Below are positions 41,209-49,061 of a stretch of DNA of 64,000 nt, in pieces. The position numbers and the translations under genes were made by a program. Source of the DNA: JABDIY01 sp963751955 (GTDB lineage: Bacteria; Actinomycetota; Acidimicrobiia; Acidimicrobiales; SZUA-35); NCBI GenBank assembly GCA_963751955.1, contig CAVVWM010000002.1:744001-808000 (forward strand). Reading direction: 5' to 3'. The notes under the pieces are model-generated. The model was not told where the DNA came from. It saw only the letters and a list, made by a program, of their open reading frames with translations, and did not search any database. How positions within the stretch are numbered: position 1 is the first letter of the stretch; each line of letters begins with the position of its first letter.

Positions 41209-42759
41209 GTGGTTGATTCTTCCCTACAGACCAAGCTCGCCGATCTTTCCGCAAAGAAAGCGGAGGCGCTACGGGGTGGCTCCGAACGAGCGATCCAGCG
41301 GCAGTACGACAAAGGCAAGATGCTGGCACACGAGCGAATCGAGTACTTGTTGGACGACGGTTCGTTCAATGAGCTGGATCTGCTGGCCCGCAGCAAGAAT
41401 TCCAGCTCGAAAGAACGGCCTTACACCGACGGCGTCATCACCGGCTGGGGGACGATCGAGGGCCGTAAGGTCTTCGTCTCGAGCCAGGACTTCACCATCA
41501 TGGGTGGATCCCTGGGGGAGACCTTTGCGGACAAGATGCACAAACTGATGGATCTTGCTCTCAGCGTTGGCGCTCCGGTCATCGGCCTTAACGACGGCGC
41601 CGGTGCTCGTATCCCCGAAGGTGTAGTCAGCCTCGACGGGTATGGGGGCATCTTCTACCGCAATGTGCAGGCCTCGGGCGTCGTGCCCCAGCTCAGCGTA
41701 ATCATGGGGCCCTGCGCCGGCGGCGCCGTGTACAGCCCGGCGATGACCGACTTCATCTTCATGGTCCGCGAGACCAGCCACATGTTCATCACGGGACCCG
41801 ACGTGGTGAAGACCGTGACCGGTGAAGAAGTCACGCTCGAAGAACTCGGCGGAGCAGGAAGCCACAGCACCAAGAGTGGCGTAGCCACATTCACTGCTGC
41901 CGACGAGAAGTCCGTGCTCGACGATGTGCGCTACGTGCTGAGTTTCCTTCCCAGCAACAACCTTGAGCCGGCCCCATTCGAGCCTTCGACCGATGACCCT
42001 CAACGCGAGTGTGAGGAGCTCGATTCGGTGCTTCCGGAGACGTCCAATCATCCCTACGACATGAAGGCCATTGTCCGCTCGGTTCTGGACGACGGAGATT
42101 TCTGCGAATACCACGCGAACTGGGCACCCAGCATCGTGTGCGGCTTCGGTCGCCTCGACGGTCATGCTGTTGGTGTTGTGGCGAACCAACCAATGGTGCT
42201 CGCTGGTGTTCTCGACATCGAGTCGTCCTCCAAAGCAGCCCGATTCGTTCGCACGTGCGACGCTTTCAACATCCCGCTTGTGACCTTCGTCGACGTACCC
42301 GGGTTCCTGCCCGGCGTCGATCAGGAGTACGGCGGCATCATCCGCCACGGGGCCAAGCTGCTGTACTCCTACTGTGAAGCGACGGTGCCAAGAATTCAGG
42401 TCGTCATCCGCAAGGCCTATGGCGGAGCGTATGTGGTGATGGATTCCAAGGCGATTGGCTCTGACCTCAGCTATGCCTGGCCGTCGGCGGAGTTGGCTGT
42501 CATGGGACCCGAAGGTGCTACTGACATCGTGTACCGCCGAGAAATCCAATCGGCAGCCGATCCGGCCGCCCGGCGTTCTGAACTGATCGCCCAGTACAAG
42601 GCCGACTACGCCAATCCGTGGATCGCCGCCGAGCGAGGGTACGTCGATGACGTGATCGCTCCCCGCGACACCCGTCGCAAGCTGATCGCCGGGTTTGAAA
42701 TGCTCAGAACCAAGAAAGAAGAGCTTCCCCCGAGAAAGCACGGAAACGTTCCGCTGTGA
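41209..42759 (+). CDS. pccB: Acyl-CoA (propionyl-CoA) carboxylase beta subunit
   Basis: Carboxyltransferase of 516 residues that moves carboxyl from biotin to propionyl-CoA or a similar acyl-CoA. Landmarks are GGSERAIQRQYDKGKMLAHE, GGSLGETFADKMHKLMDLA, GAGARIPEGVVSLDGYGGIF, GPCAGGAVYSPAMTDF (oxyanion hole), FVDVPGFLPGVDQEYGGIIR and RKAYGGAYVVMDSK. Start GTG 41209 is chosen from the -10 element at 41195; upstream residues are not conserved. A tandem repeat array lies between it and the epsilon subunit gene at 43220, though these two genes are normally adjacent. With hbd and ecm nearby, it could serve propionyl-CoA or ethylmalonyl-CoA pathway steps. Confidence 0.95.
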   Translation: MVDSSLQTKLADLSAKKAEALRGGSERAIQRQYDKGKMLAHERIEYLLDDGSFNELDLLARSKNSSSKERPYTDGVITGWGTIEGRKVFVSSQDFTIMGGSLGETFADKMHKLMDLALSVGAPVIGLNDGAGARIPEGVVSLDGYGGIFYRNVQASGVVPQLSVIMGPCAGGAVYSPAMTDFIFMVRETSHMFITGPDVVKTVTGEEVTLEELGGAGSHSTKSGVATFTAADEKSVLDDVRYVLSFLPSNNLEPAPFEPSTDDPQRECEELDSVLPETSNHPYDMKAIVRSVLDDGDFCEYHANWAPSIVCGFGRLDGHAVGVVANQPMVLAGVLDIESSSKAARFVRTCDAFNIPLVTFVDVPGFLPGVDQEYGGIIRHGAKLLYSYCEATVPRIQVVIRKAYGGAYVVMDSKAIGSDLSYAWPSAELAVMGPEGATDIVYRREIQSAADPAARRSELIAQYKADYANPWIAAERGYVDDVIAPRDTRRKLIAGFEMLRTKKEELPPRKHGNVPL

Positions 42760-42769
42760 GATGTTCGTT

Positions 42770-43207
42770 ATTCTGCCTTCGCTCGCCGGCGCTCGTTCCT
42801 CGCTCTGGGTCGCTCCGGACTCGCTCCGCTCAAACAAATCCCCGGGCGCTCGATGCTGCTGCGTCCCTGTCGTTCGGCGGCGCTGAGCGCCTTCTCACTT
42901 ACCGCCTTTCGGCGCTGAGCGCCGAAACGCTTCTTCTTGGCGGTGTCAAAACCGCAAAGCGCGTGCCGCTCAAACAAACCCTCAAAGCCGCTACGTACCT
43001 GTCGTTCGGCGGCGCTGAGCGCCTTCTCACTTACCGCCTTTCGGCGCTGAGCGCCGAAACGCTTCTTCTTGGCGGTGTCAAAACCGCAAAGCGCGTGCCG
43101 CTCAAACAAACCCTCAAAGCCGCTACGTACCTGTCGTTCGGCGGCGCTGAGCGCCTTCTCACTTACCGCCTTTCGGCGCTGAACGCCGAAACGCTTCTTG
43201 CTGGGCG
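42770..43207 (+). repeat. Repeat family B array, 132-bp units, after pccB
   Basis: Starts about 12 bases after the pccB stop with a leader (TTCGCTCGCCGGCGCTCGTT and onward through GGGTCGCTCCGGACTCGC), then 2.6 units with anchors at 42867, 42999 and 43131, 132 bp apart. Each unit has GGCGCTGAGCGCC and the longer hairpin TTTCGGCGC/GCGCCGAAA followed by CGCTTCTTCTT, which resembles an intrinsic terminator. It stays open in several frames because 132 is divisible by three, but I see no protein feature. An inverted copy lies at 50037-50579. Confidence 0.85.
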
Positions 43208-43219
43208 GTGCTGTGCGGA

Positions 43220-43393
43220 ATGATTGTTGAGCCGGTTCCTACCGATGACGAGGCTGTGGCGATCACGGCCGCGTTGACCGTCGTGTTCAACAGCGGGGGG
43301 CAGTCCGAAGAAATCCCGGCGCCCAACACAACTTGGCGATTCAGCGGCCGGCGCTGGGCGTCCCAGCGATTCGGAGCTCGCACAACTCGATAG
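43220..43393 (+). CDS. Acyl-CoA carboxylase epsilon subunit
   Basis: Small protein of 57 residues. It has the epsilon layout: an acidic N-terminal helix (VPTDDEAVAITAALTVVF), a variable linker, and the C-terminal W-x-x-S-x-R-W pattern (TTWRFSGRRWASQRFGARTT). Epsilon subunits are found in actinobacterial acyl-CoA carboxylases, where they bridge alpha and beta subunits and stimulate activity. Start ATG 43220 is the first in-frame start after the repeat array. It is probably still co-transcribed with pccB through the array, unless the hairpins terminate. It converges on the HAD gene with eight bases between. Confidence 0.75.
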   Translation: MIVEPVPTDDEAVAITAALTVVFNSGGQSEEIPAPNTTWRFSGRRWASQRFGARTTR

Positions 43394-43400
43394 GGCAGCC

Positions 43401-44159
43401 CTAACCAACCACGTCGGACAGGCGCTCCAGCCAATCGAGAGTGACCATCCCGTCATCCAGTCGAGGGCCGTCGCCGATCAGAAAAGCCTGTGTCTCTGGA
43501 TCACCGAGACTGCTGACAGCGACCGCTGCGCTCGACAGGTTTTGGTCACCCGCATAGGCTCCCGGCGTCGCCACAACTGTCGCTCCGGCGATGAACGCTG
43601 AGGCGATGCTGGCCTCGCTGTCTTCGATGGCGATGGTTCTCGAGGGTCGGACATCAAGCCGGGACATACAGACCACGTGAGCGTCCGGCGTGGGTTTTCC
43701 TCGGTCGAGGTCGTGGATACTGGTCACTATGTCGAAGTCGTCCAGCTTGAGGCGACCGCCGAAGGCCTCGAAATTCGAGCGGATGTTGTCCAACGAGGTG
43801 GATGTCGCCAGACCGACACGTACGTCTGCGGAGCGAGCCTCATTCACGACGCGGGCAACTCCAGGCCTCAGCACCGTCATCGAATCGCGCACCAGCGCGG
43901 CGTAGAGCTTGGCTTTGAAGGCGTAGAGATCGGCTGCGGTCGACTCGGTGATTGAGTCGTCGCCGTACGAGCGAGCGAAGGCGAGAATGCGCTCCTTACC
44001 GCCTACGGTTTCGAGCAGGCTGATGTAGGTGTCCTCGGACCACTCCCACTCAAGACCGAGTTCTTTGAAGGCCTGATTGAATGCAAGACGGTGAAGATCG
44101 CTCGTCTCGCTGATGGTCCCGAGGGACCCAAACACAATCGCTTCAAGATTCCGAGCCAA
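43401..44159 (-). CDS. HAD-superfamily protein lacking the nucleophilic Asp
   Basis: 252 residues with the beta-phosphoglucomutase/CbbY-like HAD fold: cap helices, motif II in VGLATSTS, motif III Lys in DRGKPTPDAHV, and motif IV AIEDSEAS. Motif I, normally FDxDGT, reads VFGSLGT (residues 9-15), so both aspartates, including the one that forms the phospho-enzyme, are absent. A subgroup of CbbY-like proteins with FGSIGT is known to me in outline; its activity is unclear to me. Start TTG 44159 has GAGG at good spacing. A binding or regulatory role, or unusual chemistry, is possible. Confidence 0.82.
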   Translation of the reverse strand: MARNLEAIVFGSLGTISETSDLHRLAFNQAFKELGLEWEWSEDTYISLLETVGGKERILAFARSYGDDSITESTAADLYAFKAKLYAALVRDSMTVLRPGVARVVNEARSADVRVGLATSTSLDNIRSNFEAFGGRLKLDDFDIVTSIHDLDRGKPTPDAHVVCMSRLDVRPSRTIAIEDSEASIASAFIAGATVVATPGAYAGDQNLSSAAVAVSSLGDPETQAFLIGDGPRLDDGMVTLDWLERLSDVVG

Positions 44160-44223
44160 TGTCGCTACCTCAATCCGAACCTAGACGAGTTGCAGCGCCG
44201 GTGCGCACCCGCGTGAGGACTCG

Positions 44224-45007
44224 TCAGTCGTGGGCGGCGACCGCCACTTCGATTCGGTCCTGTCGCCATTCACGAGCAGATTCCAGCGCCGTTTCCGCAG
44301 CGTCCATGATCTCATTCACCCCGAAGGCATGGGCCGGGTAGCAGGCAACGCCGGCCCACAACGTGAAGCCGGTGCGTGTGGTGAGAATCTGCCGACGGAT
44401 CCGTTCGACGGTCCAGATAGCGCCGTTCTCGGGCGTGTCTTCGAGAAGAAGTGCAAAGTAGCCATTGCGGAGTCGACACGCGGTGTCGGCTTCCCGCAGA
44501 GTGATCCTGACAGCCTCAGCGACGAGTTCTGCGTCGGCTTCAAAGGGATCGGTATCTGGAAGACCCTCGACAACCTCGAGCAGAACCACCGCAACCGGGC
44601 GGAGGTGCCGCCGAGCAGCCGCGATTCGACTTTCAATCGCGAACGTTGAAAAAGCTCTCCGAGAACAGTCCGGTTGAGGCATCGGTGAGCGCATCTGCAC
44701 CGGCGCCGGATCCATCAACATCGCCAAACGCCACGGCGTCGAGTTCGGAGCGCAGGCGTTCCTCGATTTCCTGGCTCTCGGATCGAACCGCCCTGAGCTC
44801 GTCTTCAACGAGCCGCTGAATTGCCGCCTGTTCATCGAGCTGTTGAGCCAGTCTGACCCCGGCAACACCGGCGGCAAGTCCGAGTAATCCGGCCACGCCA
44901 GCAAAGACTTGCTGTTCGAACGCGACCGCGATCAGGCCCGTCAGAAGTGACAAGATTCCGGTCATCAGACCGGGTAGCGCGGATCGACCACTCATCGGTC
45001 TATCCAT
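44224..45007 (-). pseudogene. Membrane protein with degenerate GGDEF domain, frameshifted
   Basis: The first frame (ATG 45007) gives two membrane segments (LMTGILSLLTGLIAVAF and GVAGLLGLAAGVAGVRL), a coiled coil rich in E, R and Q, and the start of a GGDEF domain (STGLFSESFF). Then the frame is lost, and the next frame continues AIESRIAAARRHLRPVAVVL to the end. Removing one base between 44642 and 44653 joins them into 260 aa. The active-site loop that should read GGDEF is RNGYF (CRLRNGYFALLLED), so diguanylate cyclase activity is unlikely. It could bind c-di-GMP or GTP, or act structurally. Confidence 0.7.
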
Positions 45008-45145
45008 CGGCGTCTGAGCACAGAACTGAAGGGTAGTAGAGAGGAAGCTCGCAGTGTTGCTCCTTTCCCTCCGAGCCAGGTTGGGGACCGGCCGTAACCC
45101 GATTTGAACTGTAGAAAGGTCTGCGACCTACGAGCAGAAACTCCC
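45008..45145. other. Short spacer before repeat array A
   Basis: Non-coding stretch upstream of the GGDEF gene and next to array A. It has a small AGGTC/GACCT hairpin near 45116-45130. I see no tRNA, promoter with a clear -10/-35, or ORF with support. Confidence 0.4.
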
Positions 45146-45427
45146 GTCCCCGGGCGACTCAAAGGCCCAGGCGAGCGTGGAGGGCCCCCGGAGGGATCAC
45201 CGTCCCCGGGCGACCCGTAGGGCCGTGTCCATGAAGCGAGGGCCGCCAGGCCCGAGTGAGAACATGGACCGAAGAGGCTCGAAGGCGAGCGTGGAGGGCC
45301 CCCGGAGGGATCACCGTCCCCGGGCGACCCGTAGGGCCGTGTCCATGAAGCGAGGGCCGCCAGGCCCGAGTGAGAACATGGACCGAAGAGGCTCGAAGGC
45401 GAGCGTGGAGGGCCCCCGGAGGGACAA
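45146..45427 (-). repeat. Repeat family A array, 114-bp units, after ecm
   Basis: Two full units plus partial ones; the word gcgagcgtgg recurs at 45171, 45285 and 45399, exactly 114 bp apart. Reading the minus strand, it begins right after the ecm TAA (45428-45430) with TCCCTCCGGGGGCCCTCC then CGCTCGCC. The same opening follows the ferredoxin stop at 7816. GGGCC/GGCCC can pair. In-frame reading gives Arg/Pro-rich nonsense-like peptides, so I treat it as non-coding. Confidence 0.85.
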
Positions 45428-47368
45428 TTAGCTGCGGTTGGTCCGAATCAGTTCGTAGAGCTGTTCGATAATTGCGCCTATGTCGTAGTCCTTGGGCGTG
45501 AAGATAGCTGCAACGCCGGCGGCTCGGAGCGGGTCGTGATCTTCGGGCGGCAAGATTCCGCCGACCACGATCGGTGCGTCGACGCCCTCGGCCCGGATGG
45601 CTTGCACGGTGGCGGGCACGAGCTCGAGGTGGCTGCCAGAAAGGATGCTGAGGCCGATGGCGTCAACATCCTCGTCGCGGGCCGCAGTTGCGATCTGTGC
45701 CGGTGTGAGGCGGATGCCCTGATAGATGACTTCCATCCCGGCGTCTCGGGCGGCGATCGCAATTTGCTCGGCGCCGTTGCTGTGACCGTCGAGACCTGGT
45801 TTGCCGACGAGCAATCGCGGCGGGCCCAGTGGGTCTGCCTTGATCCGTTCCGAGAGGTCCCGAAGCGTGCCACTGGTCGGCGGACTGCCCGTTCCGCTCA
45901 CCCCTGTCGGAGCTCGGTATTCACCAAAGACTTCACGCAAACACTGAGCCCACTCGCCGGTGGTACCACCCGCCCGAGCAAGCTGGACAGTGGCAGGCAT
46001 GATGTTGTCGCTGCCTGCGGCCGCAGCCGCCAAATCGGCGAGCGCCGCCTTGACAGCGTCGTTGTCTCGGCTGGCACGCCAGGCTTCGACGTCGGCGACC
46101 ATCTCCGCCTCGACCGCCGGATCGACGATCAGAATGTTGTCGCCCTTACCCAACGGAGATTCTTCCGATTCGGTGAAGCTGTTCAAACCCACAACCGTCT
46201 GATCGCCTGACTCAATTCGCCGAATTCGGGCCGCATGGCTGTGGACCAAGCGGGCCTTGAGTTCCCCGATCGCTTGGAAGGCGCCGCCCATTTCCTGTAC
46301 GTTTTCGAACTCCGCAAGCGTGGAATCCATGAGCTGCTTCGTCTTGGCCTCGATTACGTGCGAACCGTTGAAAATATCGTCATATTCGAGCAGGTCTGTT
46401 TCGTGGGCCAGAACCTGTTGCATCCGCAGCGACCACTGCTGATCCCAAGGCCGCGGTAAGCCCAATGCCTCGTTCCAGGCCGGCAGCTGCAGCGACCGGG
46501 CTCGTGCGTCGGCCGAGAGGGTCACTCCCAACATCTCCAGCACGATCCGTTGGACGTTGTTCTCGGGCTGCGCCTCGGTGAGTCCGAGGCTGTTCACCTG
46601 AACGCCGTACCGGAAACGTTTGGCCTTGGGATCCGTGATCCCGTAGCGCTCGGTGAGCAACCGGTCCCAGAGTTTGGTGAAGGCCCGCATTTTGCACACC
46701 TCCTCGATGAAACGAATCCCGCTGTTCACGAAGAAGCTGACACTTCCCACGATCTGCTCGAAGCGGTCGTCGTCGACCTGATCCGAAGCTCTCACGGCGT
46801 CGAGAATGTCGATTGCGGTCGCCAGCGAGTATGCGAGCTCTTGAACCGGCGTCGCTCCAGCCTCCTGAAGGTGGTAGCTACACACGTTCATTGGGTTCCA
46901 CAGGGGGACATGTTCAGCGCAGAAGGCGAAAAGATCGACGGTCAGGCGGCGACTGTGTTCGGGCCCGAAAATGAAGGTTCCTCGACTCAGGTACTCCTTG
47001 ACGATGTCGTTTTGTGTTGTTCCTCGGAGGCCGCTCCACTGACTCCCTTGTTCCTCCGCAGCCACCAGATAGAGAGCGAGCAGCCATGGGGCCGGTGCGT
47101 TTATCGTCATCGACGTATTCATCTCGACCAGCGGTATTTGATCGAACAGTGCGGCCATGTTTCCCCGGTGGGCAATCGGCACTCCGACCTTGCCGACTTC
47201 GCCACGTGCGAGGATGTGATCGGGGTCGTAACCGGTCTGAGTTGGAAGGTCGAACGCAACCGAGAGACCGGTCTGCCCCTTCGAGAGGTTGGTTCGATAG
47301 AGCTGATTCGAAGCCGCTGCGGTGGAGTGGCCGCTGTAGGTGCGCATCATCCAGGGACGGGAAGTCAT
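45428..47368 (-). CDS. ecm: Ethylmalonyl-CoA mutase (MeaA-type)
   Basis: Fused B12-dependent mutase of 646 residues that converts ethylmalonyl-CoA to methylsuccinyl-CoA in the ethylmalonyl-CoA pathway. Ecm hallmarks are MMRTYSGHSTAAASN, FDLPTQTGYDPDH, NPMNVCSYHLQEAGATP, YGVQVNSLGLTEAQPENN and LQLPAWNEALGLPRPW, with the C-terminal B12 motif GKPGLDGHSNGAEQIA. Tyr11 and Arg129, equivalent to Tyr89/Arg207 of methylmalonyl-CoA mutase (offset 78 for both), are kept, as expected for a carboxylated substrate and unlike the mutase at 5806. Start ATG 47368 follows AGAAG, which overlaps the aat stop. Third gene after hbd and aat. Confidence 0.93.
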   Translation of the reverse strand: MTSRPWMMRTYSGHSTAAASNQLYRTNLSKGQTGLSVAFDLPTQTGYDPDHILARGEVGKVGVPIAHRGNMAALFDQIPLVEMNTSMTINAPAPWLLALYLVAAEEQGSQWSGLRGTTQNDIVKEYLSRGTFIFGPEHSRRLTVDLFAFCAEHVPLWNPMNVCSYHLQEAGATPVQELAYSLATAIDILDAVRASDQVDDDRFEQIVGSVSFFVNSGIRFIEEVCKMRAFTKLWDRLLTERYGITDPKAKRFRYGVQVNSLGLTEAQPENNVQRIVLEMLGVTLSADARARSLQLPAWNEALGLPRPWDQQWSLRMQQVLAHETDLLEYDDIFNGSHVIEAKTKQLMDSTLAEFENVQEMGGAFQAIGELKARLVHSHAARIRRIESGDQTVVGLNSFTESEESPLGKGDNILIVDPAVEAEMVADVEAWRASRDNDAVKAALADLAAAAAGSDNIMPATVQLARAGGTTGEWAQCLREVFGEYRAPTGVSGTGSPPTSGTLRDLSERIKADPLGPPRLLVGKPGLDGHSNGAEQIAIAARDAGMEVIYQGIRLTPAQIATAARDEDVDAIGLSILSGSHLELVPATVQAIRAEGVDAPIVVGGILPPEDHDPLRAAGVAAIFTPKDYDIGAIIEQLYELIRTNRS

Positions 47369-47378
47369 AGGTCTTCTT

Positions 47379-48078
47379 TCAGGGATTGAGATGAGGTGGG
47401 GTAGATCGGTCAGGTGGGGCATTGAACTGACGTGGCGCGGGCTGGTCCAGCGCAGTAGCCAGCAGGCTCGCATAGTCACCGCGGGTGAGGTCGAAAGCGC
47501 CGAGTGAAACCAGATGATCGGTGGTCCATTGGGTATCGATCACGGCGCCGGGAACGGTCTGCATCATTTCGTCGAGGGCTACCAACGCCACCTTGGATGC
47601 ATCGGCCCGACGATGGAACATGGATTCGCCTGCGAAGAAGCCTCCGATCGAGACGCCGTAGAGCCCGCCGGCCAAACCGTCGGCGTCCCAGGCTTCGACG
47701 CTGTGGGCGTGGCCCGCATGGTGGAGTGCGGTGAAAGAATTCGATGATCGCCCGGTTTATCCACCCCATCGGACGGGCCGGATCCCCGCATGCGCTGATG
47801 ACCTCAGGGAACGCGGAGTTGACGCGGATCTCGAATCGGCTCCTGGATCGCGCAAGTGACTTGGTGACTCTCAGATGGCCCGGCAGGAAGATCCCTCGGG
47901 GATTTGGGGAGAACCACGCGATCCGCCGACGTACGGGCATTGGGAAGTAGCCGGCCCGATAGGCGGCAATCAGTGAGTCGACCGACAGGTCGGCCGGAAC
48001 GCGGATCATCTCCACCGGAGCCGGAAGCTCGGTGATCGGCGGAAATCGCCAATGCTGGGCTTCGGACCGCTGACGGAT
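47379..48078 (-). pseudogene. aat: Leucyl/phenylalanyl-tRNA-protein transferase, frameshifted
   Basis: Aat attaches Leu or Phe to N-terminal Arg/Lys of proteins, marking them for ClpS/ClpAP. The first frame has RFPPITELPAP, LIAAYRAGYFPMP, AWFSPNPRGIFLP and MGWINRAIIEFF; the other frame continues HAHSVEAWDADGLAGGLYGV, GESMFHRRADASK and DTQWTTDHLVSLGA. Dropping one T (AAA at 47734-47736) joins them to about 232 aa. The conserved N-terminus lies upstream of the first usual start (GTG 48015). The only codon after a good AAAGGA site is ATC at 48076-48078, so an ATC start, or a misread ATG, is likely. Sits between hbd and ecm. Confidence 0.85.
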
Positions 48079-48105
48079 GAGAGACGTCCTTTACTCGTTG
48101 ATTGC

Positions 48106-48963
48106 TCAGTCGTATGTGAAGAATCCCTGACCGCTCTTGCGTCCGAGGTGACCTTGCTCCACGAGTTCACAGAGTAGAGGTACGGGCTCGTAGTTGGAAT
48201 CCTTGAACGCCTCGGCAAGTGTCTCCAAGATCGATACGGAGGTATCGAGCCCGACCAGATCGAGTAGCGCAAGCGGTCCCATAGGGAAGTTGCAGCCACC
48301 TTTCATCGCGACGTCGATGTCTTCGCGACTGGCGGTGCCCGCTTCGGCCATCCGGGCGGCATTGTTGAGGTACGGAAACAAGAGAGCGTTCACCACAAAC
48401 CCGGCACGGTCAAGAACCCGAACCGGAGACTTTTCACAGTCGGTCACGAACTGCATCACGGTTTCCACTGTCGCCTCGTCGCAGACATCGGGGACGATGA
48501 CTTCAACGAGCTCCATCACATTGGCAGGATTGAAGAAATGGACTCCGCAAACCGAGGCTGGTCTGCTGGTTGTGATCGCCAACTCAGTCACCGGAAGGGT
48601 AGAAGTATTGGTGGCTAGGATCGCACCGGGCTTGCAAACCCGGTCGAGTTCGCCGAATACCTCGCGTTTGATATCGATGTCCTCGGCCACTGTTTCGATA
48701 ACGAGATCGGCGCTGGCCAAATCGTCGTAGCTGAGCGTGGAGCCGATTCGGCTGCCGATCTCATCGGCCTCTTCCTGGGTCAGGCGTTCCTTCTTCACAC
48801 GCCGGGCCAGCGACTTGGCAACGACAGAAATCGCCGAGTCTGCGCTGGCCTGGGAGCGAGCTTTGATGATTACGTCGTGTCCGGCACTGGCGGCGACGTC
48901 GGCGATTCCGCCCGCCATAATTCCGGATCCGACGATTGCCACGGTGGTCAAATTCGACTTCAT
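48106..48963 (-). CDS. hbd: 3-hydroxybutyryl-CoA dehydrogenase
   Basis: NAD(P)-dependent 3-hydroxyacyl-CoA dehydrogenase of 285 residues, normal for the stand-alone bacterial enzyme. It has the Rossmann motif VAIVGSGIMAGGIA, the ETVAEDIDIKREVFGELD and NTSTLPVTELA segments, the catalytic histidine in GVHFFNPANVM, and the C-terminal dimer region with CNFPMGPLALLDLVGLD. It interconverts acetoacetyl-CoA and 3-hydroxybutyryl-CoA, an entry step of the ethylmalonyl-CoA pathway, which matches ecm two genes on. ATG 48963 has TACCGT six bases upstream, so it heads the hbd-aat-ecm operon leaderless. No crotonyl-CoA carboxylase/reductase gene is in the window. Confidence 0.94.
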   Translation of the reverse strand: MKSNLTTVAIVGSGIMAGGIADVAASAGHDVIIKARSQASADSAISVVAKSLARRVKKERLTQEEADEIGSRIGSTLSYDDLASADLVIETVAEDIDIKREVFGELDRVCKPGAILATNTSTLPVTELAITTSRPASVCGVHFFNPANVMELVEVIVPDVCDEATVETVMQFVTDCEKSPVRVLDRAGFVVNALLFPYLNNAARMAEAGTASREDIDVAMKGGCNFPMGPLALLDLVGLDTSVSILETLAEAFKDSNYEPVPLLCELVEQGHLGRKSGQGFFTYD

Positions 48964-48969
48964 TACCGA

Positions 48970-48975
48970 ACGGTA
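48970..48975 (-). promoter_or_regulatory. -10 element, leaderless hbd-aat-ecm operon
   Basis: Minus-strand TACCGT lies six bases before ATG 48963. Confidence 0.45.
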
Positions 48976-49061
48976 GCTTAGGAACCGGCTGGGGTGAAAG
49001 GGACTGAGGTCCCAAAGAGAACACGATCTGCTCAGACTCGGTGAACCGATCGATCGATTCT

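Noticed and set aside
41269..42837. 522-aa ORF antisense to pccB
   Set aside because: It mirrors a clear carboxylase gene, has no recognisable domain, and arises from third-position GC bias.
42770..43207. CRISPR array
   Set aside because: Units are continuous 132-bp repeats without unique spacers, and no cas genes are near.
42756..43223. 155-aa ORF with 44-aa repeats through array B
   Set aside because: Unit length is divisible by three, so several frames stay open on both strands. Hairpins and lack of protein features suggest non-coding DNA.
45060..45145. tRNA-like segment (GATTTGAACTG, AGGTC/GACCT)
   Set aside because: No cloverleaf can be drawn on either strand; acceptor and T-arm do not pair.
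45177..45431. 84-aa Arg/Pro-rich repeat ORF in array A
   Set aside because: Reads against the orientation in which the array follows ecm, and composition is not protein-like.
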